From: Vibrio hepatarius
GTDB taxonomy: Bacteria; Pseudomonadota; Gammaproteobacteria; Enterobacterales; Vibrionaceae
Direction: 5' to 3'
Length of the DNA: 50,065 bases
Assembly (NCBI RefSeq): GCF_018860525.1
Contig: NZ_JAHKPM010000062.1
Span: 1-50,065, forward strand
Below, in pieces: positions 39,755 to 47,498 of the stretch; position 1 is the stretch's first letter, and every line of letters starts with the position of its first letter. Made by a program: the position numbers and the translations under genes. A model generated the notes under the pieces. It had not been told where the DNA came from. It saw only the letters and a list, made by a program, of their open reading frames with translations, and ran no database searches.

Positions 39755-41224
39755 ATGTCTTTCGTGAACGTGCCTATGTTAGCGACTATCGTCCTCGCTG
39801 GCTTGACTACAAGCGTGCAAGCAAAAATTTATCCTGATCAACTCATTATCGATACACTTGGTGAAGATACCTGCCGCTCGGGTTATCGTCCCATTGATCG
39901 CTTTGAAGCAGCGCAACAAAAGGACTATCTAATGACTCGGATGGGTCAATGGCAAATCACTGGCCTAGAGGATAATTGGGTCATTATGGGGCCTAATTAC
40001 TATGGTCAAATTAAGCAAGACCTACCAAACCATCAAACTTGGTGCTACCCCAAACAAGCGATATCTGAAATCCCGCGCTACGCTTCAAAGTCTATCAGTG
40101 AAGGCAATGAACTTGATATCCAACATCAACTCGTGACCAATCAAGAACAATTTGTCAGGCCAATTAGTTACCTTGCTCATTACTTAGGTTATGCGTGGGT
40201 TGGTGGTAACCATAGTCAGTTTATCGGTGAAGACATGAACATCAGACGTGAGGATGAACACTGGGTCATTCAAGGAAATAATGACGGCACATGTAATGGT
40301 TATCGCTGTGATGAAAAAACTAAAATCACTATTGGAAATTTTGCCTATACCCTGAACGATAATAATTTTTGGCATGGTCAGGTAACAGAATCGGAGCAAG
40401 AATTAGTCAAAACAATCACGGCTGTTGCACGCAATTATACCGATATTCCTCAACAAGTGGTTGTCGACTTGAAAGTTGACGAAACCACCAATTGGTCAAA
40501 GTCTCATAGTTTCGGTTTTGCTCAAAAAGTTGCCACAGAAAACACCTTTAAATGGCCTTTAGTTGGTGATACAAAATTAACGATTAGTCTTGAAGCCAAT
40601 CAAAGCTTTTCCAGCACCAATGGTGGGTCAACTAGTGAGCATGTTATGCTTCAAGCGAGGCCAACCATTCCTGCAAACTCTGAAGTCCCAATTCGAGTTG
40701 AACTATATCGCTCAACTATCTCTTATCCCTATCGCTTTGGCGCTAATATAAGCTATGACATCGAATTTAATGGATTTTTACGCTGGAGTGGCAACGCTTG
40801 GTCTACTCATCTGGAAAACCGTCCTGACCATACACATACTTTCACTATAGGCCGAGCCAGTAACAACTCAGCCGATCTACGTTATCAGTGGGATCATCGC
40901 TACATTCTAGGTGAAGTAAAATGGTGGGATTGGAGCTGGGCAATCAATGAACATGGCCTTAGCAACATGCAATATGTGACTGGAGCAAGCTTGCGACCAT
41001 TTCACTCATATGTATCTGGAGACTTTTACGCTGAATCTCAATTCGCGGGAAGTATAGAGATAGGTCAAGCTATACCGATAAAGAGTGACAGCCAACACAA
41101 CTCAAATATAGATACACACTCTCAGCAAGTGGACCACCTTGATGTGTCAAGCAACTTTAACAAACAAGAGCTTGAAATGCTTGGTTTCACCAATGCAGAA
41201 CTAACCATCACTTCTATAAACTAG
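39755..41224 (+). CDS. Aerolysin-family pore-forming toxin
   Basis: 489 aa, full length. Signal peptide about 1-23 (cleavage after VQA). The mature protein parallels Aeromonas proaerolysin throughout: YPDQL, GYRPIDR, MGQWQITGL, WVIMGPNYYGQIK, YLAHYLGYAWVGGNHSQ, TNWSKSHSFG, FKWPLVGDTKL, NGGSTS, SGFLRWSGNAWSTH, RYQWDHRYILGEVKWWDWSW and FYAESQFAGSIEIG. Both disulfide pairs are kept (C40-C97; C180-C185), as are the two histidines of the second domain (H142, H153). The membrane loop keeps its alternating Ser/Thr pattern. The C-terminal activation loop (about 443-470) lacks the KVRRAR-type basic site of proaerolysin. AGGGGA precedes the ATG. It follows the ToxR-type gene pair on the same strand by 192 bases. 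Confidence 0.96.
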   Translation: MSFVNVPMLATIVLAGLTTSVQAKIYPDQLIIDTLGEDTCRSGYRPIDRFEAAQQKDYLMTRMGQWQITGLEDNWVIMGPNYYGQIKQDLPNHQTWCYPKQAISEIPRYASKSISEGNELDIQHQLVTNQEQFVRPISYLAHYLGYAWVGGNHSQFIGEDMNIRREDEHWVIQGNNDGTCNGYRCDEKTKITIGNFAYTLNDNNFWHGQVTESEQELVKTITAVARNYTDIPQQVVVDLKVDETTNWSKSHSFGFAQKVATENTFKWPLVGDTKLTISLEANQSFSSTNGGSTSEHVMLQARPTIPANSEVPIRVELYRSTISYPYRFGANISYDIEFNGFLRWSGNAWSTHLENRPDHTHTFTIGRASNNSADLRYQWDHRYILGEVKWWDWSWAINEHGLSNMQYVTGASLRPFHSYVSGDFYAESQFAGSIEIGQAIPIKSDSQHNSNIDTHSQQVDHLDVSSNFNKQELEMLGFTNAELTITSIN

Positions 41225-41235
41225 ATTAACCAATT

Positions 41236-41266
41236 AAACGGAAGAATAAGTACTCTTCCGTTTATA
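41236..41266. terminator. Terminator after the aerolysin gene (bidirectional)
   Basis: AAACGGAAGA (41236-41245) pairs with TCTTCCGTTT (41254-41263), loop of eight, 12 bases after the toxin stop. It faces the minus-strand gene at 41305. Confidence 0.82.
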
Positions 41267-41304
41267 AAGTACTTTAAAGTGTAGACAATTGTCAGGTAAA
41301 ATAT

Positions 41305-41604
41305 TTATTGAGCACAACTTGCATAGTTGACCACTTCCACTCCACCATTGGCACTTTCATTAACCTTAAGGTTTGCACAAAAATAATTAGGTGAATCCAT
41401 CCCCTGATATTTTAACTCGTAATAAGTATGGTAACCATTACTAAAATCAGAGCTGAGGTATTTAACATGGATAAGGAAGCTATTACCTATCAAATTATTC
41501 ACTTCTGAACTTTTAGAAATTTTATCTAGTGTGCCATTGGAGGCCATAACCATAGATGGAATTAATAAAAATATCGACAATAGAGATATAATAACTTTAT
41601 TCAT
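41305..41604 (-). CDS. Small secreted protein of unknown function
   Basis: 99 aa from ATG 41604 (GTG 41613 is also in frame). A strong signal peptide (about 1-21, ending VMA-S) leaves about 78 mature residues with two cysteines, in NYFCANLKV and the C-terminal YASCAQ, probably one disulfide. Predicted beta strands include FLIHVKYLSS and TYYELKYQG. I do not recognise a family. It lies 37 bases downstream of another small secreted-protein gene on the same strand, tail-to-tail with the aerolysin gene. The region is visibly more A+T-rich than the core genes. Confidence 0.7.
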   Translation of the reverse strand: MNKVIISLLSIFLLIPSMVMASNGTLDKISKSSEVNNLIGNSFLIHVKYLSSDFSNGYHTYYELKYQGMDSPNYFCANLKVNESANGGVEVVNYASCAQ

Positions 41605-41641
41605 AATAATCACTCAATATGTTGTATATTAAAATTTAAAT

Positions 41642-42013
41642 TTAATTAATTTCGTTAATAGAGATGAGTTCTGAACTACCATTTATTGGCTGATACACCT
41701 CAATAACCACTGAATAGCTTGGTGCATCTGGGTATGTGGGTTGAACGCTGCACATAAACTTATAGCTCATTCCTGCCGTTACACTAGTTGAAACCGCAAA
41801 AGGGGTATAAGATACACCGACCAAACTATCTAATGCTTGATAAAAGGCATTATATTCATTTCTACTAAAAGTCGTACGATACTCTGTCCAATCACCAGGA
41901 ATTGAAGTCGCAGAGGATTCAATATTATCTACATTTGAATTAGCAACTACGTTTTCGTTTGCAAAAGCTAAACATGGATATAAAAAAGAAATTAATAATA
42001 GCTTCTTAAACAT
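41642..42013 (-). CDS. Small secreted protein, cystatin-like
   Basis: 123 aa from ATG 42013, with AAAGGGTG placed upstream; the longer frame to 42058 is unsupported. A signal peptide ends near AFA-N (residue 18). The mature part contains LVGVSYTPFAVSTSVTAGMS followed by YKFMCSVQP, which resembles the bacterial cystatin-fold pattern in which GVxYxPxxVxxQVVAGxNYxFxC is typical; the inhibitory Q-V-x-A-G loop is represented by S-V-T-A-G. Cystatins inhibit papain-like cysteine proteases. The change of the loop Gln to Ser may weaken inhibition, so the assignment is by pattern only. Probably co-transcribed with the 99-aa secreted protein. Confidence 0.6.
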   Translation of the reverse strand: MFKKLLLISFLYPCLAFANENVVANSNVDNIESSATSIPGDWTEYRTTFSRNEYNAFYQALDSLVGVSYTPFAVSTSVTAGMSYKFMCSVQPTYPDAPSYSVVIEVYQPINGSSELISINEIN

Positions 42014-42350
42014 AAAACACCCTTTAAATAATTGATTAACATTAATAACCAAATGCAATCCTAACCAAGTAAATAATAATTAACCAAGCCTCCCCTTTTA
42101 AAATAAAAATATACACCAAATAAAAATCTATCAAATTAAAAATTTAAATATAACGTAGAATTATGTTCTTAAATGAACAGAATAAGTCAATGGATATCAT
42201 ATTTAAATTATCAATCATGATGATTAATTCATAAAAAAAGAATAGTTATTTTAAGGGTAATAATGCGGTTAATATATTATAAAAATTAGACATCACCCGC
42301 TATTTAAATGAAAGTGAAAGACAGATCAACATCACCACAAAGTAGGCTAG
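42014..42350. other. A+T-rich gene-free region
   Basis: About 340 bases, very A+T-rich, holding the upstream region of the small secreted-protein genes and the 3' side of the sensor kinase gene. No open frame, RNA hairpin or repeat is convincing. The composition resembles the silenced, H-NS-bound spacers common in acquired regions. Confidence 0.4.
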
Positions 42351-43727
42351 TTACAAGAAAATACTAAATCGACTCCCTTCACCAAGTCGTGAAGTTACCT
42401 CAATTTTCCCACCAAGATTTTCTATCATAGCAACGGCAATACTGAGTCCTAACCCATAGCCCTCAGTATTACTACGACTGGTATCAATGCGATACAATCT
42501 TTCAAAAATAAGTGTCTGAAATTTTGGATCAATACCTATCCCAGAATCAATCACATGAATAATCGCTCCTTCACTCTCGCACTGTTCTACATTCACTGAA
42601 ATTTGGCCACCTTCGGGGGTATATTTAATAGCATTATCGACTAGATTGACTAACACTTGGGTCAGTTTATCTGGATCTGATTTAATCACGATCTCTTCTT
42701 TGGGCTCTGCAGTAAACTCAATATTTTTTTGGTCAGCAACATCTTCAAACCAACTCAATACATTCTTTACCACCTCGCCTACATTGGTTGTGACCTTTTG
42801 TATTTCTCGCTTCCCAACCAGTTCATCATTCAGCTTCATCAAGGTAGTGAGCATATTACTCGCCTGCATTGCATGTTCTGCACAATAGGCTAAGGCCTCT
42901 TTCATTTTCTCACTACCGTCTTCATTTATAAGTGACGTTTGAGAAGACAGTATAATTCGGGATAAAGGGGTTCTAACATCATGGGCGATTGCATCAACTG
43001 TGGTATTAAGTACCGTTGTTGTATGATGCAAACTAGCAATCGTATCTTGGACGGTAGCACTGACAAGGCTCAGCCCTTGTGGAGCCTCAGATGGTTGAAT
43101 AACATCCAATTTGCCTTGCTGAAGCTTCTCCAATAAATTACCTAATGTCACGAGTGGGATCATTGAGTTACGAATAATCCGCTGTGTAAATATTGATGTT
43201 ATCAGCACCATAACAACCATGGCATACACTGTCGTCAACCAGTTCTCAAATGCAATGACATAGCGCTTTTGGTTATCAAGAACTAACCAAAAATCCTGAG
43301 TATCATCTCCAATTCGCAAGGCAAGGTAAGGGTTGAGAATAAAACGACTGATCCAGCTGCCACTATTCAGATGGGGCATAGTACTCATATCAACTGAAAG
43401 GTGGCTATCACCCGCAACAAACTTAGCGCTACTGGGATCATTGGGCTTAGTTACAAACGCGGTAATATTATTATCGATTAAGCGCTCAGGATTAGCTTCA
43501 AGAACATGGACTAAGCGCTGAGCAGAGTCAAATCGCAATATGCGCTGATACTCTGAGGCCATGGAAGAAAGTATTTTGCTCTCCGAACGATAAAGGTCAT
43601 AGAAAAAAAGCATCCCCACCGCCAATTCGACTAACAATAGACAAAACAAAAGTAGCGCCATAAAACGCAGTAGTAGTTTCTTCTCCGCACTACCTAGAGC
43701 CTGCCTAATGTTGGGATTTGAGGACAT
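42351..43727 (-). CDS. Two-component sensor histidine kinase
   Basis: 458 aa from ATG 43727, where GAGGAG lies seven bases upstream. Two membrane helices (about 22-44 and 166-184) enclose a periplasmic sensor of about 120 residues without a recognised domain. A HAMP-like linker, then the phospho-accepting H249 in DAIAHDVRTPLSRI, the N box LVNLVDNAIKYTPEGG, DSGIGIDPK (G1) and GYGLGLSIAVAMIE (G2). All catalytic boxes are intact. The frame overlaps the 3' end of the response-regulator gene by about 23 bases, so the pair is coupled. The nearby secreted HbpS-family protein is a candidate partner or target. Confidence 0.92.
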   Translation of the reverse strand: MSSNPNIRQALGSAEKKLLLRFMALLLFCLLLVELAVGMLFFYDLYRSESKILSSMASEYQRILRFDSAQRLVHVLEANPERLIDNNITAFVTKPNDPSSAKFVAGDSHLSVDMSTMPHLNSGSWISRFILNPYLALRIGDDTQDFWLVLDNQKRYVIAFENWLTTVYAMVVMVLITSIFTQRIIRNSMIPLVTLGNLLEKLQQGKLDVIQPSEAPQGLSLVSATVQDTIASLHHTTTVLNTTVDAIAHDVRTPLSRIILSSQTSLINEDGSEKMKEALAYCAEHAMQASNMLTTLMKLNDELVGKREIQKVTTNVGEVVKNVLSWFEDVADQKNIEFTAEPKEEIVIKSDPDKLTQVLVNLVDNAIKYTPEGGQISVNVEQCESEGAIIHVIDSGIGIDPKFQTLIFERLYRIDTSRSNTEGYGLGLSIAVAMIENLGGKIEVTSRLGEGSRFSIFL

Positions 43728-44385
43728 ATCCAACTCCTCTCAATGTATGGATAAGCTGGCTTTCAAATCCTTTATCAACCTTACTTCTTAAACGGCAAAC
43801 AAGGACATCCACTACATTGGTTTGAGGATCAAATTGATGTCCCCAGACTTGTTCTAAGATCGCGGTTTTCGACAATACGACTTCAGGGTTTTCAAGTAAG
43901 AGCTTTATCAGAACAAACTCGCGTTGATTTAGACCAATAACTACGCCCCCTCTCGTTAGAGAATGCTTCATTAAGTCCAAAGCAAGATCTTGATATTTCA
44001 GCTCATAAGATTGGGTTAAACTGTGTTTCCCTCTACGAAAAAGAGATTGGCAGCGTGCTAAAAGCTCTGGAAAAGCAAACGGCTTAACTAAGTAATCATC
44101 CGCTCCCGCTCTTAAACCCAGCACCTTTTCCTCAACCGAATGTTTGGCACTTAGAATGATAATAGGTGTAACGTGGCCTTGACCTCGATATTGTTCTAGC
44201 ACTTCAAAACCCGTTTTAAGGGGCAACATAAGATCCAAGATAATAACGTCATAAGATTCCGTACTCGCCTCATGCAGTCCGTCCACGCCGTTTAAAGTAT
44301 GCGTGACTGAGTATCCCTCTTGCTGAAACCCATTAAGCAAAAAACGGGCAATATGCACATCATCCTCAATTAAAAGTATCTTCAT
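43705..44385 (-). CDS. OmpR-family response regulator
   Basis: 226 aa. Receiver domain with acidic pair E7-D8/D9, phospho-acceptor D51 (VIILDLMLP), S79-A80 and K101 (DDYLVKPFAFPE). The C-terminal OmpR winged helix contains LNQREFVLIKLLLENP, EQVWGHQFDPQTNVVDVLVCRLRSKVD and HTLRGVGYVLK. It precedes and overlaps the kinase gene. A perfect inverted repeat 68 bases upstream, in the divergent gap to the HbpS-family gene, is a likely binding site. Confidence 0.93.
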   Translation of the reverse strand: MKILLIEDDVHIARFLLNGFQQEGYSVTHTLNGVDGLHEASTESYDVIILDLMLPLKTGFEVLEQYRGQGHVTPIIILSAKHSVEEKVLGLRAGADDYLVKPFAFPELLARCQSLFRRGKHSLTQSYELKYQDLALDLMKHSLTRGGVVIGLNQREFVLIKLLLENPEVVLSKTAILEQVWGHQFDPQTNVVDVLVCRLRSKVDKGFESQLIHTLRGVGYVLKSQH

Positions 44386-44452
44386 TTACCCTTCACTTAA
44401 AGAAAGTCCTTATATCAATCTACTTTATCAACAATAGATGGCTAATTTAATT

Positions 44453-44474
44453 AAGATTACATTTTTGTAATCTT
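44453..44474. promoter_or_regulatory. Palindromic operator between the two-component genes and the HbpS-family gene
   Basis: AAGATTACATTTTTGTAATCTT: 9-base arms perfect around TTTT. A further GTAATCT occurs at about 44504-44510. It lies in the divergent gap of 164 bases, placed to control both directions. Binding by the adjacent response regulator is inferred. Confidence 0.6.
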
Positions 44475-44549
44475 TGAGCAAGCTTATGGTAATGGTGCAC
44501 TTGGTAATCTGACTGTGTTGATAACAACAATGTTCTAGATGGAGTCTCT

Positions 44550-45056
44550 ATGAAAAACTTAACACAAAACACACTAGTCACAAGTCTGAGCCTATTCTCT
44601 GCCACATTGTCTTTTGGCTCCGTAGCAGCGAACCAGACTCAAACCGTGTCCATTAACCAAATCTCATCGAAAGCAGCTTTTTCACTCGTAGAGGAAGCCG
44701 TACATAAATGTGAAGTAGATGGATATAAAGTCACCGCTACTGTAGTGGATGTATCAGGAAATGTACTTGCTCAGCTCCGTTCCGATGGCGCAGGTGTTCA
44801 CACTCTAGAAAGCTCGCGCAAAAAAGCTTTCACAGTAGCAAGTATGAAACAGCCATCTGGCAACCTAATGAATCTGATTGCCGACAAACCTTTGTTACAA
44901 CCACTGCAAAACATGGATGACAACCTACTATTTTTGGCTGGTGGCGTACCGGTTCAGGTTAATAATGTCATGATAGGTGCTATAGGTGTTGGCGGCGCAC
45001 CGGGTGGTCACTTAGATACAGCCTGTGCTGAAAGCGCAATTAAAAAGGTATTTTAA
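44550..45056 (+). CDS. Secreted GlcG/HbpS-family protein
   Basis: 168 aa. A signal peptide of about 27 residues (ending SVAA-N) precedes a single GlcG/HbpS (DUF336) domain: AFSLVEEAVHKCEVDGYKVTATVVDVSGNVLAQLRSDGA, then SRKKAFTVASM and the C-terminal GGVPVQVNNVMIGAIGVGGAPGGHLD with its glycine-rich loop. In Streptomyces, HbpS binds haem outside the cell and modulates the SenS-SenR two-component system; DUF336 proteins also handle other small ligands. The gene is divergent from a kinase-regulator pair, the same combination. The ligand here is unknown. Confidence 0.85.
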   Translation: MKNLTQNTLVTSLSLFSATLSFGSVAANQTQTVSINQISSKAAFSLVEEAVHKCEVDGYKVTATVVDVSGNVLAQLRSDGAGVHTLESSRKKAFTVASMKQPSGNLMNLIADKPLLQPLQNMDDNLLFLAGGVPVQVNNVMIGAIGVGGAPGGHLDTACAESAIKKVF

Positions 45057-45117
45057 TATCTAAGAAGGACGATGCCATATTGAGTAATTTTCTATAGCAT
45101 CATCAAATAACGCATAA

Positions 45118-45171
45118 GCACTCCTTGCATAATATTACTGTTATGAAAGGAGTGCCGCTACCACTGGCACT
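45118..45171. terminator. Hairpins between the HbpS-family gene and the YopT-like gene
   Basis: GCACTCCTT (45118-45126) can pair with AAAGGAGTGC (45146-45155), and AGTGCC (45151-45156) with GGCACT (45166-45171); the two share a strand, so they are alternatives. The genes converge here. No long T run, so termination strength is uncertain. Confidence 0.4.
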
Positions 45172-45177
45172 TAGTGT

Positions 45178-46725
45178 TTAACGGATAAATACATCACAAT
45201 TGATGCTACCTTGAGCGGGTAAATGTGGATAGACAATATTGATAAAGTCTCTAGAGAAAACCTCTAATCTTTCTTTATCTTTAAAGGTGACTTCCCCAAA
45301 ATTTGGGTCAAAGAAAGCATACTTTTCCTTTCCTTGCTCGGAACAAGAATAGGTTGCTACAGCATGTCCACTCGCTAAACCACTCTCTGCAAAATTATGC
45401 CTTAAAGCATGTATTTTTAGTTCACCTTGGTCGAAGTTTAATCCTCTGCTTTCGATGTTATCAGTATTAATTCCGATAAGACCGAGGCGGACGATCATTT
45501 CCTCTTTACCAACACGTTGACCTTCATACACACAGACTGCTTCATCCAAGCCTTCTCTATGGCCATTATTTAAACCCATACTTTGAAAGAAAGAATCATT
45601 AATTGCAGTATCTTTGCCCCACTTAGCAGCCAAGCCAAAGCAAATACCACCTTTATTAATTAACATCTTCTCTAAAATACCATTTTGAGTCCAAGGTGTT
45701 AGCCCTGTTGCACCATAGCTCTTCTTAAGCATTGATTCACCAGAAGAAGAGTGTAACCCACTGATAAACAGCTCTCTCATTTCATCTAGTTGGGCGGGCT
45801 GATCTCCTCTCAGCTCCTTAGATGCTGCATTTGCTAATTTTTCTAGTGCCTTACTAAAGTTGGTTCTTTTCGGTATAGTAGGATCGTCAGTATGGGTTTT
45901 CTGCGCTTCTTTTTTAGCGGGCTTTTGAGGGTTATTTGCGTTGCGCTCCGCATTCCTTGCCTTTCTTTTTTGATTGGTTTCATGCAAAGAGTTTAATGTA
46001 ATCTCTTCACCCACTTTAGCTAGGCCAATTTTAACAAAGAAGTTAGTTAACGTGTTTTTTTGTCTTAAACTTGCTTGGTCTAATGATGACTTTCGTGCAA
46101 AAGCCAACCCATCAATTTCTGCCTTAGTCGACTCTTTTCTCGCACTGTAGAGCTTATCCATATTTACAAAGCGACTAATTGCTTGCTCAATTCGACCTTT
46201 GTCTTCTGCTTTCCATAGCGCTTTATCTCCGATAGACTGCTTCACTAAAGAGTCAAAATCAGTTTGCGTCAGTGGATACTTAGCCAGCATAGATTTTGTG
46301 AAAGTATCTTTATCTAATTCGTTTTTTGCAGTTGCTACAGCACTCTGAGATACCAAATTATTTTTCTCTTTCTGTAGTTGCTCTTTTTGCTGATCGAACA
46401 ATCCAGATAGACTAGCTGTCTTAACGTATTCATTTAGAGCCATGATATCGCCCGCTCGGACTGTTTTTGGATCAGCTAAAACACTTTTCAATACTGTTTT
46501 GGCATCCTGCTCTGTCATCTTATGGTGTTTAGTTAGTGTACTGATAAGTAATTTTTTACAATCGTTTATGTGGCGGTTTCTTACCCGTGAAACAGCAAAG
46601 GGAAAAGACGCTTTTTTATCTTTAAGATAGACCTTTCCATTCTTAACTCTGACCTCTTGACTCGCACTTTTAGCTTGTCCAAGAGAACTGTGAATATTTC
46701 CAATTGAATTGTAATTCATTGCCAT
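45178..46725 (-). CDS. YopT-family (peptidase C58) cysteine protease, candidate type III effector/toxin
   Basis: 515 aa. The C-terminal domain shows the C58 triad: C362 in KGGICFGLAAKW, H454 in SGHAVATYS, and D473 in FFDPNFGEV, the same order and motifs as YopT, LopT and the AvrPphB group. YopT cleaves prenylated Rho GTPases near the membrane anchor. There is no signal peptide. Residues 1 to about 250 are helical and charged (KEQLQKEKNNL, RKESTKAEIDG), and a Lys/Asn/Pro-rich linker lies at about 251-290, so an N-terminal secretion/localisation part plus protease is likely. ACGAGGTAAAA precedes the ATG. No chaperone, type III apparatus or MARTX neighbour is in the window, so delivery is unknown. 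Confidence 0.85.
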   Translation of the reverse strand: MAMNYNSIGNIHSSLGQAKSASQEVRVKNGKVYLKDKKASFPFAVSRVRNRHINDCKKLLISTLTKHHKMTEQDAKTVLKSVLADPKTVRAGDIMALNEYVKTASLSGLFDQQKEQLQKEKNNLVSQSAVATAKNELDKDTFTKSMLAKYPLTQTDFDSLVKQSIGDKALWKAEDKGRIEQAISRFVNMDKLYSARKESTKAEIDGLAFARKSSLDQASLRQKNTLTNFFVKIGLAKVGEEITLNSLHETNQKRKARNAERNANNPQKPAKKEAQKTHTDDPTIPKRTNFSKALEKLANAASKELRGDQPAQLDEMRELFISGLHSSSGESMLKKSYGATGLTPWTQNGILEKMLINKGGICFGLAAKWGKDTAINDSFFQSMGLNNGHREGLDEAVCVYEGQRVGKEEMIVRLGLIGINTDNIESRGLNFDQGELKIHALRHNFAESGLASGHAVATYSCSEQGKEKYAFFDPNFGEVTFKDKERLEVFSRDFINIVYPHLPAQGSINCDVFIR

Positions 46726-47182
46726 TTTTACCTCGTTACAAAGTCAACATGTGATAACCATCGGCCTCCTTCATGATTGCTCAGGGCCGAATTGTTTCTG
46801 TGTCTAGTAACAGGAAATTCCTTGAAACTGATTCTCTCTTTCTGTCTAGACGACCATGCCCAAATCATAATTATTAGTTATATAAATTACTTGGATAAAA
46901 AGAGAATATTTATTACTCGTGACAATTTACCAATTAGAGCTTGTACTCAACCAAACGACCGATTGGATGATAAAAACATCAAATGATTGATTTTAAAACT
47001 AATTTATAAGTTTATACTCAGTAAAAAATCTAAAGAATGAGCACTAGCACTACAAGCTTTTGTAACAAGGCATAGTAAATTGCTCATTTGAACGACGTTT
47101 TAATCTCGCTGAGTACAGAAGTAACTAGTACTTAATATGAAAGACGGACTACTGACTGTGCGCTCTAGAAAAATCTGAAGCT
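46726..47182. other. Gene-free region upstream of the YopT-like gene
   Basis: About 460 A+T-rich bases. A 69-codon frame on the plus strand lacks a ribosome site and a protein-like composition. No small chaperone gene was found. It should contain the minus-strand promoter of the YopT-like gene, not resolved. Confidence 0.4.
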
Positions 47183-47422
47183 ATGAAATCTAAGCGCATT
47201 GAAATCAGTGTAAACAAAAAAATAAGTGCTGGAGCTCAAGACACAGCTATCAACAATACATCATTGAAGAGTTGATATATTTCAGAAGACGATAAGGACT
47301 GTTTGCTATCTGGTAAAACAGCAGCAATTTAGAGAGATGACTTTCATGTTTGCCCTAGAAATGAAATAGGTGATTGCATTTTTGATGCTTACACGCAAGG
47401 TTACTTTAAACCTAAACGCTAA
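47183..47422 (+). pseudogene. Decayed small frame with two in-frame stops
   Basis: From ATG 47183 a single frame of 80 codons reads protein-like sequence (KSKRIEISVNKKIS...), interrupted by TGA at about residue 31 and TAG at about 50. It ends in RDDFHVCPRNEIGDCIF and DAYTQGYFKPKR at TAA 47420-47422. The last part in particular looks like a real C-terminus. The family is not recognised. A terminator-like hairpin follows. Confidence 0.35.
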
Positions 47423-47450
47423 CACATTCCCAACCAGATACATAACACTC

Positions 47451-47480
47451 AAGCGGGCTAAGTGCCCGCTTGCTATCCTT
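47451..47480 (+). terminator. Terminator-like hairpin after the decayed frame
   Basis: AAGCGGGC (47451-47458) pairs with GCCCGCTT (47464-47471), loop TAAGT, followed by CTATCCTTTTAT. It could end the minus-strand EamA remnant as well as the plus-strand frame. Confidence 0.6.
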
Positions 47481-47498
47481 TTATCTCCATAATTCTGA

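Noticed and set aside
46777..46986. 69-codon plus-strand frame upstream of the YopT-like gene as a chaperone gene
   Set aside because: Wrong strand for an operon, no ribosome site, and no acidic chaperone-like composition.
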